A stretch of 64,000 nt of DNA from Caballeronia peredens (lineage in GTDB: Bacteria; Pseudomonadota; Gammaproteobacteria; Burkholderiales; Burkholderiaceae). Below the pieces are notes generated by a model. The model saw nothing but the letters and a program-made list of their open reading frames with translations. It ran no database searches and was not told the origin of the DNA. Position numbers and translations under genes: made by a program. This document shows positions 46,967-56,797 of this stretch, piece by piece. Every line of letters starts with the position of its first letter. Position 1 is the first letter of the stretch. The DNA is taken from NCBI GenBank assembly GCA_001544595.2, contig FCOH02000005.1, forward strand, positions 186,001 through 250,000, given 5' to 3'.

Positions 46967-47107
46967 GTCGTCCGACCTTGGGGCGAGGCCGCGGCGGCTC
47001 GGGATGAGCGTTCGGCGGCCGCTTCCGTTGCTATTTTGAGAATGTCGGACGATTATAAACCGGTCGTTCGGCAGCACGGACGCGCCTTGGCGACGCGGCT
47101 CCGTGAT

Positions 47108-47653
47108 TTATAAGATACGCGCCAGATACGCCGATGCAAGCGGCCAGAGAATCAGGCCCCAGGTGAGCACGCAAACGGCGAGTGCCACCATGACGGCCGC
47201 GCTGCCGAGATCCTTCGCGCGCTTGGACAGTTCGTGGCGTTCGAGCGAGATGCGATCGATCGCCGCCTCGACGCTCGAATTGAGCAATTCGACGATCAGC
47301 ACGAGCAGAACCGACGCGATCAGCGCCGCGCGCTCCACCGGCGCGACCGGCGCGAAGAGGCTGCACGGCAACAGGATCGCAGCGAGCGTCAGTTCCTGGC
47401 GGAACGCGCTTTCCTCGCGAATCGCGACGCGAAATCCGTAGAGCGAGTTCTTCATCGCGTGCCACGCGCGCGTGAGGCCGCGATTGCCCTTGTACGGATT
47501 GAAGGGCAGATCGTCGGGGCTCAGCGGTTCGCGTGGTTGCAGAGGCGGGTCGTCGGCGTCGTCGGGCTCGTCGTCGAAAGGATCGCGCGCGCGGCCCGAC
47601 GCCGTGCGCGCGTTCGCTTCGGCCCGTTCCTGCGCGAGGCCGCGTCGCGTCAT
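47108..47653 (-). CDS. dgkA: Diacylglycerol kinase with N-terminal extension
   Basis: Membrane kinase of 181 residues that rephosphorylates diacylglycerol to phosphatidic acid. The three-helix core is at about 65-180 with the signature ELLNSSVEAAIDRIS and AKDLGSAAVMVAL. An acidic Asp/Glu/Pro-rich N-terminal extension of about 65 residues is longer than in E. coli DgkA. ATG 47653 overlaps the glycosyltransferase stop by 4 bp, so it belongs to the same operon. Confidence 0.9.
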   Translation of the reverse strand: MTRRGLAQERAEANARTASGRARDPFDDEPDDADDPPLQPREPLSPDDLPFNPYKGNRGLTRAWHAMKNSLYGFRVAIREESAFRQELTLAAILLPCSLFAPVAPVERAALIASVLLVLIVELLNSSVEAAIDRISLERHELSKRAKDLGSAAVMVALAVCVLTWGLILWPLASAYLARIL

Positions 47654-48678
47654 GCGGCCGCCTGCTCGGACGACGCGCGCGGGCCGAAGTGCCGCAGATG
47701 CGACGCGAACTGCTCCGACGCCGCCCGCCACGAAAAGCGCTCGGCCCACGCGCGGGCATCGGCGCGTTCGATCTTGAGCGCCTGCAGGCAGGCCTCGCGC
47801 AGGTCGTTGTCGAGCGCGCCCGGGCCGTTTTCGCCGAGCACGTCGATCGGGCCCGTCACCGGATACGCCGCGACCGGCGTGCCGCAGGCCATCGCTTCGA
47901 GCAGCACGAGACCGAAGGTATCGGTGCGGCTCGGGAACACGAACACGTCGGCGGCGGCATAGACCTTCGCCAGCTCCGGCTGCGACAGCACGCCGAGATA
48001 GTTGACGTTCGTATAGCGCGATTTCAGCTCGGCGAGCGCGGGACCTTCGCCCGCGACCCACTTCGAGCCGGGCAGATCGAGCTTGAGAAAGGCCTCGACG
48101 TTCTTCTCGACCGCCACGCGCCCGACATACAGGAAGATCGGGCGCGCGGTGTTGAGCACTTTCGACTCCATCGGACGAAAGATGTCGAGATCGACGCCGC
48201 GCGTCCACAGCACGACGTTGGTGAAGCCGTAATGTTCCAGATCGCTCTTGACGACGGGCGTGGGCGCCATCACCGCCTGCGAAGGCCCGTGGAACCAGTG
48301 CAGGAAGCGGTACGTGAGCGCGAGCGGAATGCCGAAGCGCGCCTTCACGTATTCGGGAAAGCGCGTGTGATACGCGGTCGTGAAGGGCAGCTTGTGACGC
48401 CGTGCGTAGGCGCGTGCGGCGAGCCCGAGCGGCCCCTCGGTCGCGATGTGCAGCGCATCCGGCCCGAAGGCATCGATGCGCTCGGCCACGCGGCGGCCCG
48501 GCATAAGCGAAAGGCGAATCTCGGGATAGGTCGGGCAGGGGATCGTCCTGAACTCGAGCGGCGTGAGCAGTTCCACGCGATGTCCGAGCGCGCTGAGTTC
48601 CTTCGTCGTTTGCGTGAGCGTGCGCACGACGCCGTTGACCTGCGGCTCCCATGCGTCGGTAACGATCATGATTTTCAT
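47650..48678 (-). CDS. GT4-type glycosyltransferase, glycolipid-synthase-like
   Basis: GT-B fold glycosyltransferase of 342 residues. The N-terminus MIVTDAWEPQVNGVVRTLTQT is typical of diacylglycerol or phosphatidyl-sugar transferases, as is YHTRFPEYVKARF; the nucleotide-sugar site is PSRTDTFGLVLLEAMACGTPV, with Asp replacing the first Glu of EX7E. It lies 51 bp after the PlcP-like gene and overlaps dgkA. Such partners of PlcP (Agt) make glycosyl-diacylglycerols under phosphate starvation; here that role is inferred. Confidence 0.85.
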   Translation of the reverse strand: MKIMIVTDAWEPQVNGVVRTLTQTTKELSALGHRVELLTPLEFRTIPCPTYPEIRLSLMPGRRVAERIDAFGPDALHIATEGPLGLAARAYARRHKLPFTTAYHTRFPEYVKARFGIPLALTYRFLHWFHGPSQAVMAPTPVVKSDLEHYGFTNVVLWTRGVDLDIFRPMESKVLNTARPIFLYVGRVAVEKNVEAFLKLDLPGSKWVAGEGPALAELKSRYTNVNYLGVLSQPELAKVYAAADVFVFPSRTDTFGLVLLEAMACGTPVAAYPVTGPIDVLGENGPGALDNDLREACLQALKIERADARAWAERFSWRAASEQFASHLRHFGPRASSEQAAA

Positions 48679-48729
48679 CGGCTTCGGCCCAGGTTTTGGT
48701 TGCTGCGTTGTGATTGACTTCGATGCGGG

Positions 48730-49722
48730 TCAGACCGTGGCGCGGGCGCGCGCGGCGCGCTGTCCGGGCGCGCGCATGACGGTCCAGTAGACGACTTTCA
48801 ATTCGCCGTCGTAGGTCTCGACGAGCGCCGACAGGCTCTCGACCCAGTCGCCGTCGTTGCAGTAGAGAATGCCGTCGATGTCGCGGATCTCCGCCTTGTG
48901 GATGTGTCCGCACACGACGCCGTCGCAGCCGCGGCGGCGCGCTTCGTCGGTCATCACGCGCTCGAACTGCGAGATGAAGTTGACCGCGTTCTTGACCTGA
49001 TGCTTCAGGTACTGCGACAGCGACCAGTAGTTGAAGCCGAGTTTCGTGCGCACGCGGTTGAACCAGCGGTTGAGCAGCAGGATCATCGTATAGGCGGTGT
49101 CGCCGAGATAGGCGAGCCACTTCGCGTGCTGGATCACGCCGTCGAAGAGATCGCCGTGCACGATCCACAGGCGCTTGCCCGCGAGCGTCGTGTGGAACGC
49201 TTCGCCGCGCACGTGGATGTCGCCGAACGCGAGATCGCAGAACTGGCGCGCGGCTTCGTCGTGATTGCCGGGGATATACACGACCTGCGTGCCCTTGCGC
49301 GCCTTGCGCAGGATTTTCTGCACGACGTCGTTGTGCGCCTGCGGCCAGAACCAGCCTTTGCGAAGCTGCCAGCCGTCGATGATGTCGCCCACGAGATACA
49401 GATATTCCGACTCGTGATGACGCAGGAAATCGAGCAGATAGGGCGCCTGACAGCCGCCCGAGCCCAGATGGATGTCCGAGAGCCAGATCGTCCGATAGCG
49501 ATGCGGCGCGTCGTCGGGTTCGTCGGAATCGCTGTCGTGCAGCGGCGCGGCGAGGCGCGCGTCGACGAAACCCGATGCGCCCGTCGCGGCGGATTCGGAC
49601 GATTCGGTGGACTCGGAGCGAAGCGAGGGACCCGCGCGCAGGTCGCTAGTGACGAAGCTGAAAGGGGAAGACGGTTCGAAGGGCGGGTCGATTGCCGGGT
49701 GGGCGGACGAGTTGAATGCCAT
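48730..49722 (-). CDS. PlcP-like phospholipase C / metallophosphoesterase
   Basis: Calcineurin-fold phosphoesterase of about 330 residues. Metal-binding motifs are in order: SDIHLG, GDIIDGW, GNHDE, HGD and GHIHKAEI. The stretches WPQAHNDVVQKILRKARKG and KNAVNFISQFERV match rhizobial PlcP-type phospholipase C (often annotated as LpxH-like), which splits phospholipids to diacylglycerol. Three nearby ATGs (49761, 49734, 49722) are possible; the latest is used because a Pho box ends at 49768. The N-terminal 75 residues are low-complexity and variable. Confidence 0.85.
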   Translation of the reverse strand: MAFNSSAHPAIDPPFEPSSPFSFVTSDLRAGPSLRSESTESSESAATGASGFVDARLAAPLHDSDSDEPDDAPHRYRTIWLSDIHLGSGGCQAPYLLDFLRHHESEYLYLVGDIIDGWQLRKGWFWPQAHNDVVQKILRKARKGTQVVYIPGNHDEAARQFCDLAFGDIHVRGEAFHTTLAGKRLWIVHGDLFDGVIQHAKWLAYLGDTAYTMILLLNRWFNRVRTKLGFNYWSLSQYLKHQVKNAVNFISQFERVMTDEARRRGCDGVVCGHIHKAEIRDIDGILYCNDGDWVESLSALVETYDGELKVVYWTVMRAPGQRAARARATV

Positions 49723-49767
49723 TGGCTCGCGCATCGAGTTTCGGTATGCGCATTGCGCCATGCGGCC

Positions 49768-49785
49768 GTGACCGAGCCGTGACAG
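49768..49785 (-). promoter_or_regulatory. Pho box upstream of plcP-like operon
   Basis: Read on the minus strand, CTGTCAC-GGCT-CGGTCAC is two 7-base direct repeats 4 bases apart, the exact 7-4-7 layout of a PhoB site (consensus CTGTCAT repeats). It lies directly before the PlcP-like gene, predicting induction by phosphate starvation. Confidence 0.72.
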
Positions 49786-49801
49786 TCACGAGAAGTTCTT
49801 A

Positions 49802-50320
49802 TTACTTGGCGGCGGGCGGGGTCGCGACGATGCGCGTGCCGGCGAGGCGGTCGTGAAGGAACTGGCGCGCCGGGTCGAGCCGCACGGCGGCGGCCCACAG
49901 CGCGACCCACGCCGCGAACACGGCGAGCGTCTGCGGCACGGTGAGCGAGAGAAGCGGATGCAGCGCGAGCGGCGGCAGGAACCACAGCCACGCGAGCACG
50001 TAGCGCGCGAGGGCGCGAGCGGGCCGGACGGGCTTTCCGTGCGCATCGACGACCTTCAGACGCCAGGTTTTCATCGGCAGCGTCTGGCCGCCGTGCGTCC
50101 AGAAGTACACGAAATACGCCGCGAGCACGATGCCGATCCACGACATCAGCCAGTTGTGATGCGTGAGGCCGTTGCGTTGCTGCGTGAGCGTGCTGAAAAG
50201 ATAGCCGGCGATGAACACGATGCCGAACAGGATGACGCCTTCGTAGATCATGGTCGCGAGGCGGCGGCGCAGCGTGGGCGCGCGCAGCGGTGCATCGACG
50301 ACCAACGCGGGCGCGCTCAT
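49802..50320 (-). CDS. RDD family membrane protein
   Basis: Membrane protein of 172 residues. The RDD motifs are visible: APTLRRRLATMIYEGVILFG (Arg) and LHDRLAGTRIV (Asp), with hydrophobic helices at about 25-45, 60-78 and 108-140. Function of the family is not established. It is the last gene of the sigma factor/DUF3619/DUF3106 operon. Confidence 0.87.
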   Translation of the reverse strand: MSAPALVVDAPLRAPTLRRRLATMIYEGVILFGIVFIAGYLFSTLTQQRNGLTHHNWLMSWIGIVLAAYFVYFWTHGGQTLPMKTWRLKVVDAHGKPVRPARALARYVLAWLWFLPPLALHPLLSLTVPQTLAVFAAWVALWAAAVRLDPARQFLHDRLAGTRIVATPPAAK

Positions 50321-50324
50321 GCGC

Positions 50325-51104
50325 TCAGGAACCGTTGTACATCGAGGGCGCCTGTTGCGGCGACACCGGAATCGGCGTGGCCGGCACGATGCTCGCGGCG
50401 TTCGGAATGCCCGGTTGCATCGGCGCGCCGGAAATGGGCGCGGCGGGCGCAGCCGGCGCGGTCCCCGCGGCCGAACCGCCTTCCGCGTGTCCGCCGACGT
50501 GCCCTTGCTCGCGCGCCGCGACCAGCCGGTTGATGTCCTTCACCTCGGTCTTGCCCGTGGGCGGCGCGGACACGACGGTCGGACGGCGGACGCGTTCGCT
50601 CGCGGCCAGCTTCTTCTTCTGCTCTTCGGAGAGCTTCTGATAGGCGTCCCACGCCTTCTCGCGGTTTTCGAGCGGCACCGACTTGGAAACCTGATAGTTC
50701 TCGCGCGCGACCTTGCGCTGATCGGGCGTGAGGCGTACCCATTCTTCCATGCGCTGATGCAGATGCTTCTGCGCTTCCGGCGACATGCGATGGAACCGCG
50801 ACGCGATCTTGAGCCACTTCTGCTTGCGCTCGTCGGAGAACGAATCCCATTGCGTGGCGAAGGGCGCGAGCGCGGCGTGCTGCGCTTCGCTCAGATGGTT
50901 CCAGGAGAGCGGACCGTCCGACGACAACGCGGACAACGGCGAAGCGCCCGTGTCCGCCGTCGCGCCCGAGCCGCCGATGGGCGCGGCGGCGGCCGACGGC
51001 GTGGCGGCGGCAGTCGAGTAAAAGCGCGGATAAGTCGCGGCGAACGCGACGAGACCCGCAATCGCGCAACCAAAGACAATCGCGAGACCGCGCTTGTAAC
51101 TCAC
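50325..51104 (-). CDS. DUF3106 envelope protein
   Basis: Protein of 259 residues with an N-terminal membrane anchor or signal (about 6-24), a helical DUF3106 core (about 65-170, with WDSFSDERKQKWLKIASRF and MEEWVRLTPDQRKVARENY) and an Ala/Pro-rich tail. Probably periplasmic. Its stop is 4 bp before the RDD start. Function is unknown; operon position suggests a link with the sigma factor. Confidence 0.85.
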   Translation of the reverse strand: MSYKRGLAIVFGCAIAGLVAFAATYPRFYSTAAATPSAAAAPIGGSGATADTGASPLSALSSDGPLSWNHLSEAQHAALAPFATQWDSFSDERKQKWLKIASRFHRMSPEAQKHLHQRMEEWVRLTPDQRKVARENYQVSKSVPLENREKAWDAYQKLSEEQKKKLAASERVRRPTVVSAPPTGKTEVKDINRLVAAREQGHVGGHAEGGSAAGTAPAAPAAPISGAPMQPGIPNAASIVPATPIPVSPQQAPSMYNGS

Positions 51105-51144
51105 CCGAAAATTCCCCCGCTGTATTCAGTGCTTAATGACAGGT

Positions 51145-51597
51145 TTAATGATTGCGCGTGAGATACGCATTGAAGCCGTGATCCAGATAGGCGTCGATGG
51201 GCAGGCTGTCGCTCATCATGGCGGCGTCGATGTCCGCCAGTTCCGCCTTGCGCTGCTGGTCTTCCCAGTAAGCGATGCCGGCGAGCCCGATGATGAGCGC
51301 CGCCAGCGGCCACGCGAGGCCCAGGCCGCCCAGCCGCGCCAGCATGCCTTTCGGACGCGCGTCCTCGCCGGAGTCGCCCGCCGGGAGCGTGCCGCCCGCG
51401 CCGGCGAACGCCGGCGTGAAGACGGGCGCAGCCACGGTGACGGCGACCTTTTCTGGCTTCTTGCGCGCGATGGCGGACCGGCGCGCCGCGGCGAGCTGGT
51501 CGACGGCCGCGGCCGGAATATTCGACGTATTTTCATCCAGCGCGCGCACGACCTTCAGCGCGAACTCGTTTTCCTTCGTTTCAAGAGCGGAACTCAT
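51145..51597 (-). CDS. DUF3619 membrane protein, possible anti-sigma-type partner
   Basis: Protein of 150 residues from ATG 51597, overlapping the sigma-factor stop by 4 bp. An N-terminal cytoplasmic part (about 1-88) is followed by one membrane helix (PLAALIIGLAGIAYWED) and a short periplasmic tail. This topology and coupling to a sigma gene fit an anti-sigma factor, but no zinc-binding anti-sigma motif is present, so the role is only inferred. Confidence 0.82.
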   Translation of the reverse strand: MSSALETKENEFALKVVRALDENTSNIPAAAVDQLAAARRSAIARKKPEKVAVTVAAPVFTPAFAGAGGTLPAGDSGEDARPKGMLARLGGLGLAWPLAALIIGLAGIAYWEDQQRKAELADIDAAMMSDSLPIDAYLDHGFNAYLTRNH

Positions 51598-52157
51598 AGC
51601 GTGATCCCTTTGGCTTTCAGGGCTTGAGCGAGAGCGTGCGTGGCGCGTGAACAATGCGTTTTCACGCTACCCTCGGAGCACCCCATCGCAGCGGCCGTCT
51701 CGGCGACATCCATATCCTCCCAGTAACGCATGAGAAAAGCTTCTCGTTGACGTGCGGGCAGTTTCTGGATTTCCGCGTCGATCAGATTCAGCACCTGTTC
51801 GCGTTCCAGTTTGTTCTCGCTGCTTTCGCTGCCGACCGCGCTGTCTTCGGATTCGAAGGTTTCGAGCGGGTCGAATTCGTCGTCGTCGGCGTTGCCGAAG
51901 GACGAGAAGAGACTGACCCAGGTGTTGCGCACCTTCTGGCGACGGAAGTGATCGTGCGTCGCGTTCTGCAGGATACGCTGGAACAAAAGCGGAAGCTCGG
52001 AAGACGGCCGGTCGCCGTACTTTTCGGCCAGCTTGATCATCGCTTCCTGCACGATGTCGAGCGCCGCGTCGTCGTCGCGAACGGTGTACACGGTCTGCTT
52101 GAACGCGCGTCTTTCGACGCCCGCCAGGAAATCGGCGAGTTCCTTGTCTGATGCCAT
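51594..52157 (-). CDS. ECF-type RNA polymerase sigma factor
   Basis: Sigma-70 family factor of 187 residues. Region 2 (about 22-90: DAALDIVQEAMIKLAEKY, RRQKVRNTW) and region 4 (about 128-180: LPARQREAFLMRYWEDMDVAETAAAMGCSEGSVKTH) are clear. The acidic linker between them (DDDEFDPLETFESED) is longer than usual. It heads a four-gene operon with DUF3619, DUF3106 and RDD, and diverges from ilvI. Confidence 0.92.
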   Translation of the reverse strand: MASDKELADFLAGVERRAFKQTVYTVRDDDAALDIVQEAMIKLAEKYGDRPSSELPLLFQRILQNATHDHFRRQKVRNTWVSLFSSFGNADDDEFDPLETFESEDSAVGSESSENKLEREQVLNLIDAEIQKLPARQREAFLMRYWEDMDVAETAAAMGCSEGSVKTHCSRATHALAQALKAKGITL

Positions 52158-52397
52158 CCGTTGGGGACCCGGCGCAACGAATTTGCGTCGAAAGGGATCG
52201 TGAGGTTCGAGGAAAACCTGCGAATCCTAGCAAAGTTTCGCGGCATCCGGACAAATCCGGCGATTTTGTTGCCGAATGCTGCCGATCGCAACGTGCGCGC
52301 GGACGGTTTTACGCGCCTCGACGGCCTGCGCCCGCGCCCGGTTTTCGCCCCAAACCTGTGCGGGCAAGGCGTCGTGGGCAGTTCGGAAACTTTTTGC

Positions 52398-52426
52398 TTG
52401 ACCCGCCGCGCGCGCCGGGCTACATT
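52398..52426 (+). promoter_or_regulatory. Sigma-70 promoter of the ilv genes
   Basis: TTGACC (52398-52403), a 17-base GC-rich spacer, then TACATT (52421-52426). The likely transcript start near 52433 leaves an untranslated leader of about 140 bases. The remainder of 52158-52574 shows no gene and no convincing branched-chain leader peptide. Confidence 0.7.
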
Positions 52427-52574
52427 TTCCGACTCGCATCATAAAGTGAATGTCTAATTTGAGGCGAGCCCAAGAAGCACGCCTGTCAACTTAAGACGCG
52501 CCGCTTGAACCCGAGCCACAAGCCCGGCAGAGAGCACCCGATCAATTTTTTGCCGAAAATTCGAAAGGTGATGA

Positions 52575-54338
52575 ATGAACATGCCTAGCGCGGAATTCTC
52601 CACGTCGGATACGACTCCCCCTCCAGAAGCCGACTCCATCGGCGGCACCGTGCTGATGCGCGCGCTGGCCGACGAGAACGTCGAGTTCATCTGGGGCTAT
52701 CCCGGCGGCTCGGTACTCTACATCTACGACGAGCTCTACAAGCAGGACCAGATCCAGCACATTCTCGTGCGCCACGAGCAGGCCGCCGTGCACGCCGCCG
52801 ACGCCTATTCGCGCTCGACCGGCAAGGTCGGCGTGTGCCTCGTGACTTCCGGCCCGGGCGTGACGAACGCCGTCACCGGCATCGCCACGGCCTACATGGA
52901 CTCCATTCCGCTCGTCGTCATCAGCGGGCAGGTTCCGACCGCGGCCATCGGCCTCGACGCGTTCCAGGAATGCGATACCGTCGGCATCACGCGTCCGTGC
53001 GTGAAGCACAACTTCCTCGTGAAGGACGTGCGCGATCTCGCGGCCACCGTCAAGAAAGCGTTCTACATCGCCCGCACGGGTCGTCCCGGTCCGGTGCTGA
53101 TCGACATTCCGAAGGACGTGTCGAAGGCGCCGTGCAAGTACGAGCCGATCAAGAGTGTGTCGCTGCGTTCGTACAATCCGGTCACGAAGGGCCATTCGGG
53201 CCAGATCCGCAAGGCGGTGCAACTGCTGCTGTCCGCGAAGCGCCCGTACATCTACACCGGCGGCGGCATCATCCTGGCGGACGCGTCGCGCGAGCTGAAC
53301 CAGTTCGCCGATCTGCTCGGCTATCCCGTCACCAACACGCTGATGGGTCTGGGCGGCTACCGCGCGGCCGACAAGAAGTTCCTTGGCATGCTCGGCATGC
53401 ACGGCACGTACGAAGCCAACATGGCGATGCAGAACTGCGACGTGCTGATCGCCATCGGCGCGCGCTTCGACGACCGCGTGATCGGCGACCCGAAGCATTT
53501 CGCATCGTCGCCGCGCAAGATCATCCATATCGACGTCGATCCGTCGTCCATTTCCAAGCGCGTGAAGGTGGATATCCCCATCGTCGGCGACGTCAAGGAA
53601 GTGCTGAAAGAGCTCATCGAGCAGCTTCAGCACGCCGAGCACGGCCCGGACACGCAGGCGCTCGCAAAGTGGTGGGATGACATCGAAGGCTGGCGCTCGA
53701 AAGACTGCCTCGCTTACGACCGCAAGAGCGAGATCATCAAGCCGCAGTACGTCGTCGAAAAGCTCTGGGAGCTGACCGACGGCAACGCGTTCGTCTGTTC
53801 GGACGTCGGCCAGCATCAGATGTGGGCGGCGCAGTACTATCCGTTCAACAAGCCGCGCCGCTGGATCAACTCGGGCGGCCTCGGCACGATGGGCTTCGGC
53901 CTTCCCGCCGCGATGGGCGTGAAGATGGCCTATCCGGACGAAGAAGTGGTGTGCATCACGGGCGAAGGCTCGATCCAGATGTGCATTCAGGAGCTCTCGA
54001 CGTGCAAGCAGTACAACACGCCCGTCAAGATCATCTCGCTGAACAACCGCTATCTCGGCATGGTGCGCCAGTGGCAGCAGATCGAGTACAAGAAGCGCTA
54101 CTCCAGTTCGTACATGGACGCGCTGCCCGACTTCGTGAAGCTCGCTGAAGCGTATGGCCATGTCGGCATTCGTGTCGAAAAGACCGCGGACGTCGAGCCG
54201 GCGCTGAAGGAAGCGCTGCGTCTCAAGGATCGCACCGTGTTTCTCGACTTCCAGACCGATCCCACCGAAAACGTATTCCCGATGGTGCAGGCAGGCAAAG
54301 GCATCACGGAAATGCTGCTCGGGTCTGAGGATCTATAA
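52575..54338 (+). CDS. ilvI: Acetolactate synthase, large (catalytic) subunit
   Basis: ThDP enzyme of 587 residues forming acetolactate or acetohydroxybutyrate in valine, leucine and isoleucine synthesis. The catalytic Glu is in VRHEQAAVHAADAYSR (about 72-87), the FAD/central domain follows, and the ThDP-Mg motif is GEGSIQM...NNRYLGMV (about 463-497). The length matches the AHAS III type. A putative ribosome site AAAGGTGAT precedes ATG 52575. It is separated from ilvH by 108 bp that contain a terminator-like hairpin. Confidence 0.95.
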   Translation: MNMPSAEFSTSDTTPPPEADSIGGTVLMRALADENVEFIWGYPGGSVLYIYDELYKQDQIQHILVRHEQAAVHAADAYSRSTGKVGVCLVTSGPGVTNAVTGIATAYMDSIPLVVISGQVPTAAIGLDAFQECDTVGITRPCVKHNFLVKDVRDLAATVKKAFYIARTGRPGPVLIDIPKDVSKAPCKYEPIKSVSLRSYNPVTKGHSGQIRKAVQLLLSAKRPYIYTGGGIILADASRELNQFADLLGYPVTNTLMGLGGYRAADKKFLGMLGMHGTYEANMAMQNCDVLIAIGARFDDRVIGDPKHFASSPRKIIHIDVDPSSISKRVKVDIPIVGDVKEVLKELIEQLQHAEHGPDTQALAKWWDDIEGWRSKDCLAYDRKSEIIKPQYVVEKLWELTDGNAFVCSDVGQHQMWAAQYYPFNKPRRWINSGGLGTMGFGLPAAMGVKMAYPDEEVVCITGEGSIQMCIQELSTCKQYNTPVKIISLNNRYLGMVRQWQQIEYKKRYSSSYMDALPDFVKLAEAYGHVGIRVEKTADVEPALKEALRLKDRTVFLDFQTDPTENVFPMVQAGKGITEMLLGSEDL

Positions 54339-54358
54339 CGCGGCTTTGTCTCGCGAGG

Positions 54359-54407
54359 CCCGCGCGCGCCCGTTTTCACAAAGGACGAGCGTCGCGCGCG
54401 GGTTTTT
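54359..54407 (+). terminator. Terminator-like hairpin inside the ilvI-ilvH gap
   Basis: CCCGCGCGCG (54359-54368) pairs perfectly with CGCGCGCGGG (54393-54402), with TTTTT following (54403-54407) and a 24-base loop. It lies between two subunits of one enzyme, so it may lower ilvH/ilvC expression or be an mRNA-stabilising stem. Confidence 0.65.
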
Positions 54408-54446
54408 CGAACGAACGCCACTTCTGGACACATTCGGGAAAAGCAC

Positions 54447-56025
<1,579 letters not shown>

Positions 56026-56065
56026 AGCGCGCGGCGTGAACGCGCGTCACGCTTCTTGCTTGTAG

Positions 56066-56104
56066 AAAAGCCGCCCGGACGCCCTGTGCGCCGGGCGGCT
56101 TTTG
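56066..56104 (+). terminator. Intrinsic terminator after ilvC
   Basis: AAAAGCCGCCCGG (56066-56078) pairs perfectly with CCGGGCGGCTTTT (56091-56103) around a 12-base loop. Confidence 0.9.
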
Positions 56105-56139
56105 CTATCCTACGGTTTTTAAAAACACAGACCTCGTTC

Positions 56140-56784
56140 ATGAACTATCCTCATCCGATCATTGCCCGCGAAGGCTGGCCGTTCATCGCCATCGCGGCCG
56201 TCGTCGCCATCCTCGTGCAGGCGATGGGCGGCTTTGGCTTCGCCTGGATCTTCTGGCTGATCGTGATCTTCGTCGTCCAGTTCTTCCGCGATCCGCCGCG
56301 ACCGATTCCGTCGCAGCCCAACGCGGTGCTGTGCCCGGCGGACGGACGCATCGTCGCGGTCGAAACCGCGCACGATCCCTACGCGGGCCGCGAGGCGCTC
56401 AAGATCAGCGTGTTCATGAACGTATTCAACGTGCACTCGCAGCGCTCTCCGGTGGACGGCGCGATCAGCAAGGTGCAGTACTTTCCGGGCGCGTTCCTGA
56501 ACGCGGCCGTGGACAAGGCGTCGACCGAGAACGAGCGCAACGCAGTCGTGCTGCAGACCGCGGCCGGGCATACCGTGACGTCGGTGCAGATCGCCGGACT
56601 GATTGCGCGGCGCATTCTCTGCTACGTGCATGTGGGCGAGCCGCTCACGCGCGGTCAGCGTTACGGCTTCATTCGCTTCGGCTCGCGCGTCGATGTGTAT
56701 CTGCCGGTGGGCAGCCGTCCGCGCGTTTCGATCGGCGAGAAAGTCTCGGCTTCGTCGACGATCCTCGCCGAATTCGCGGAATAA
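56140..56784 (+). CDS. psd: Phosphatidylserine decarboxylase (short form)
   Basis: Membrane-associated, pyruvoyl-dependent enzyme of 214 residues making phosphatidylethanolamine. An N-terminal hydrophobic hairpin spans about 15-48. The self-cleavage site is Gly181-Ser182 in [11 protein letters not shown], where the pyruvoyl group forms. The length fits the short, archaeal-like Psd form common in betaproteobacteria. ATG 56140 is used; the frame upstream includes the terminator. pssA follows after 13 bp. Confidence 0.94.
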   Translation: MNYPHPIIAREGWPFIAIAAVVAILVQAMGGFGFAWIFWLIVIFVVQFFRDPPRPIPSQPNAVLCPADGRIVAVETAHDPYAGREALKISVFMNVFNVHSQRSPVDGAISKVQYFPGAFLNAAVDKASTENERNAVVLQTAAGHTVTSVQIAGLIARRILCYVHVGEPLTRGQRYGFIRFGSRVDVYLPVGSRPRVSIGEKVSASSTILAEFAE

Positions 56785-56797
56785 CGCGGAGGTCTCG

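Noticed and set aside
47108..49168. 686-residue fused frame covering the dgkA gene
   Set aside because: Only the last 181 codons are coding; the upstream part is an out-of-phase shadow of the glycosyltransferase and PlcP-like genes.
52450..52494. 14-codon leader frame before ilvI as a possible attenuator peptide
   Set aside because: It lacks the runs of Leu, Val or Ile codons expected for branched-chain attenuation and no convincing terminator/antiterminator pair follows.
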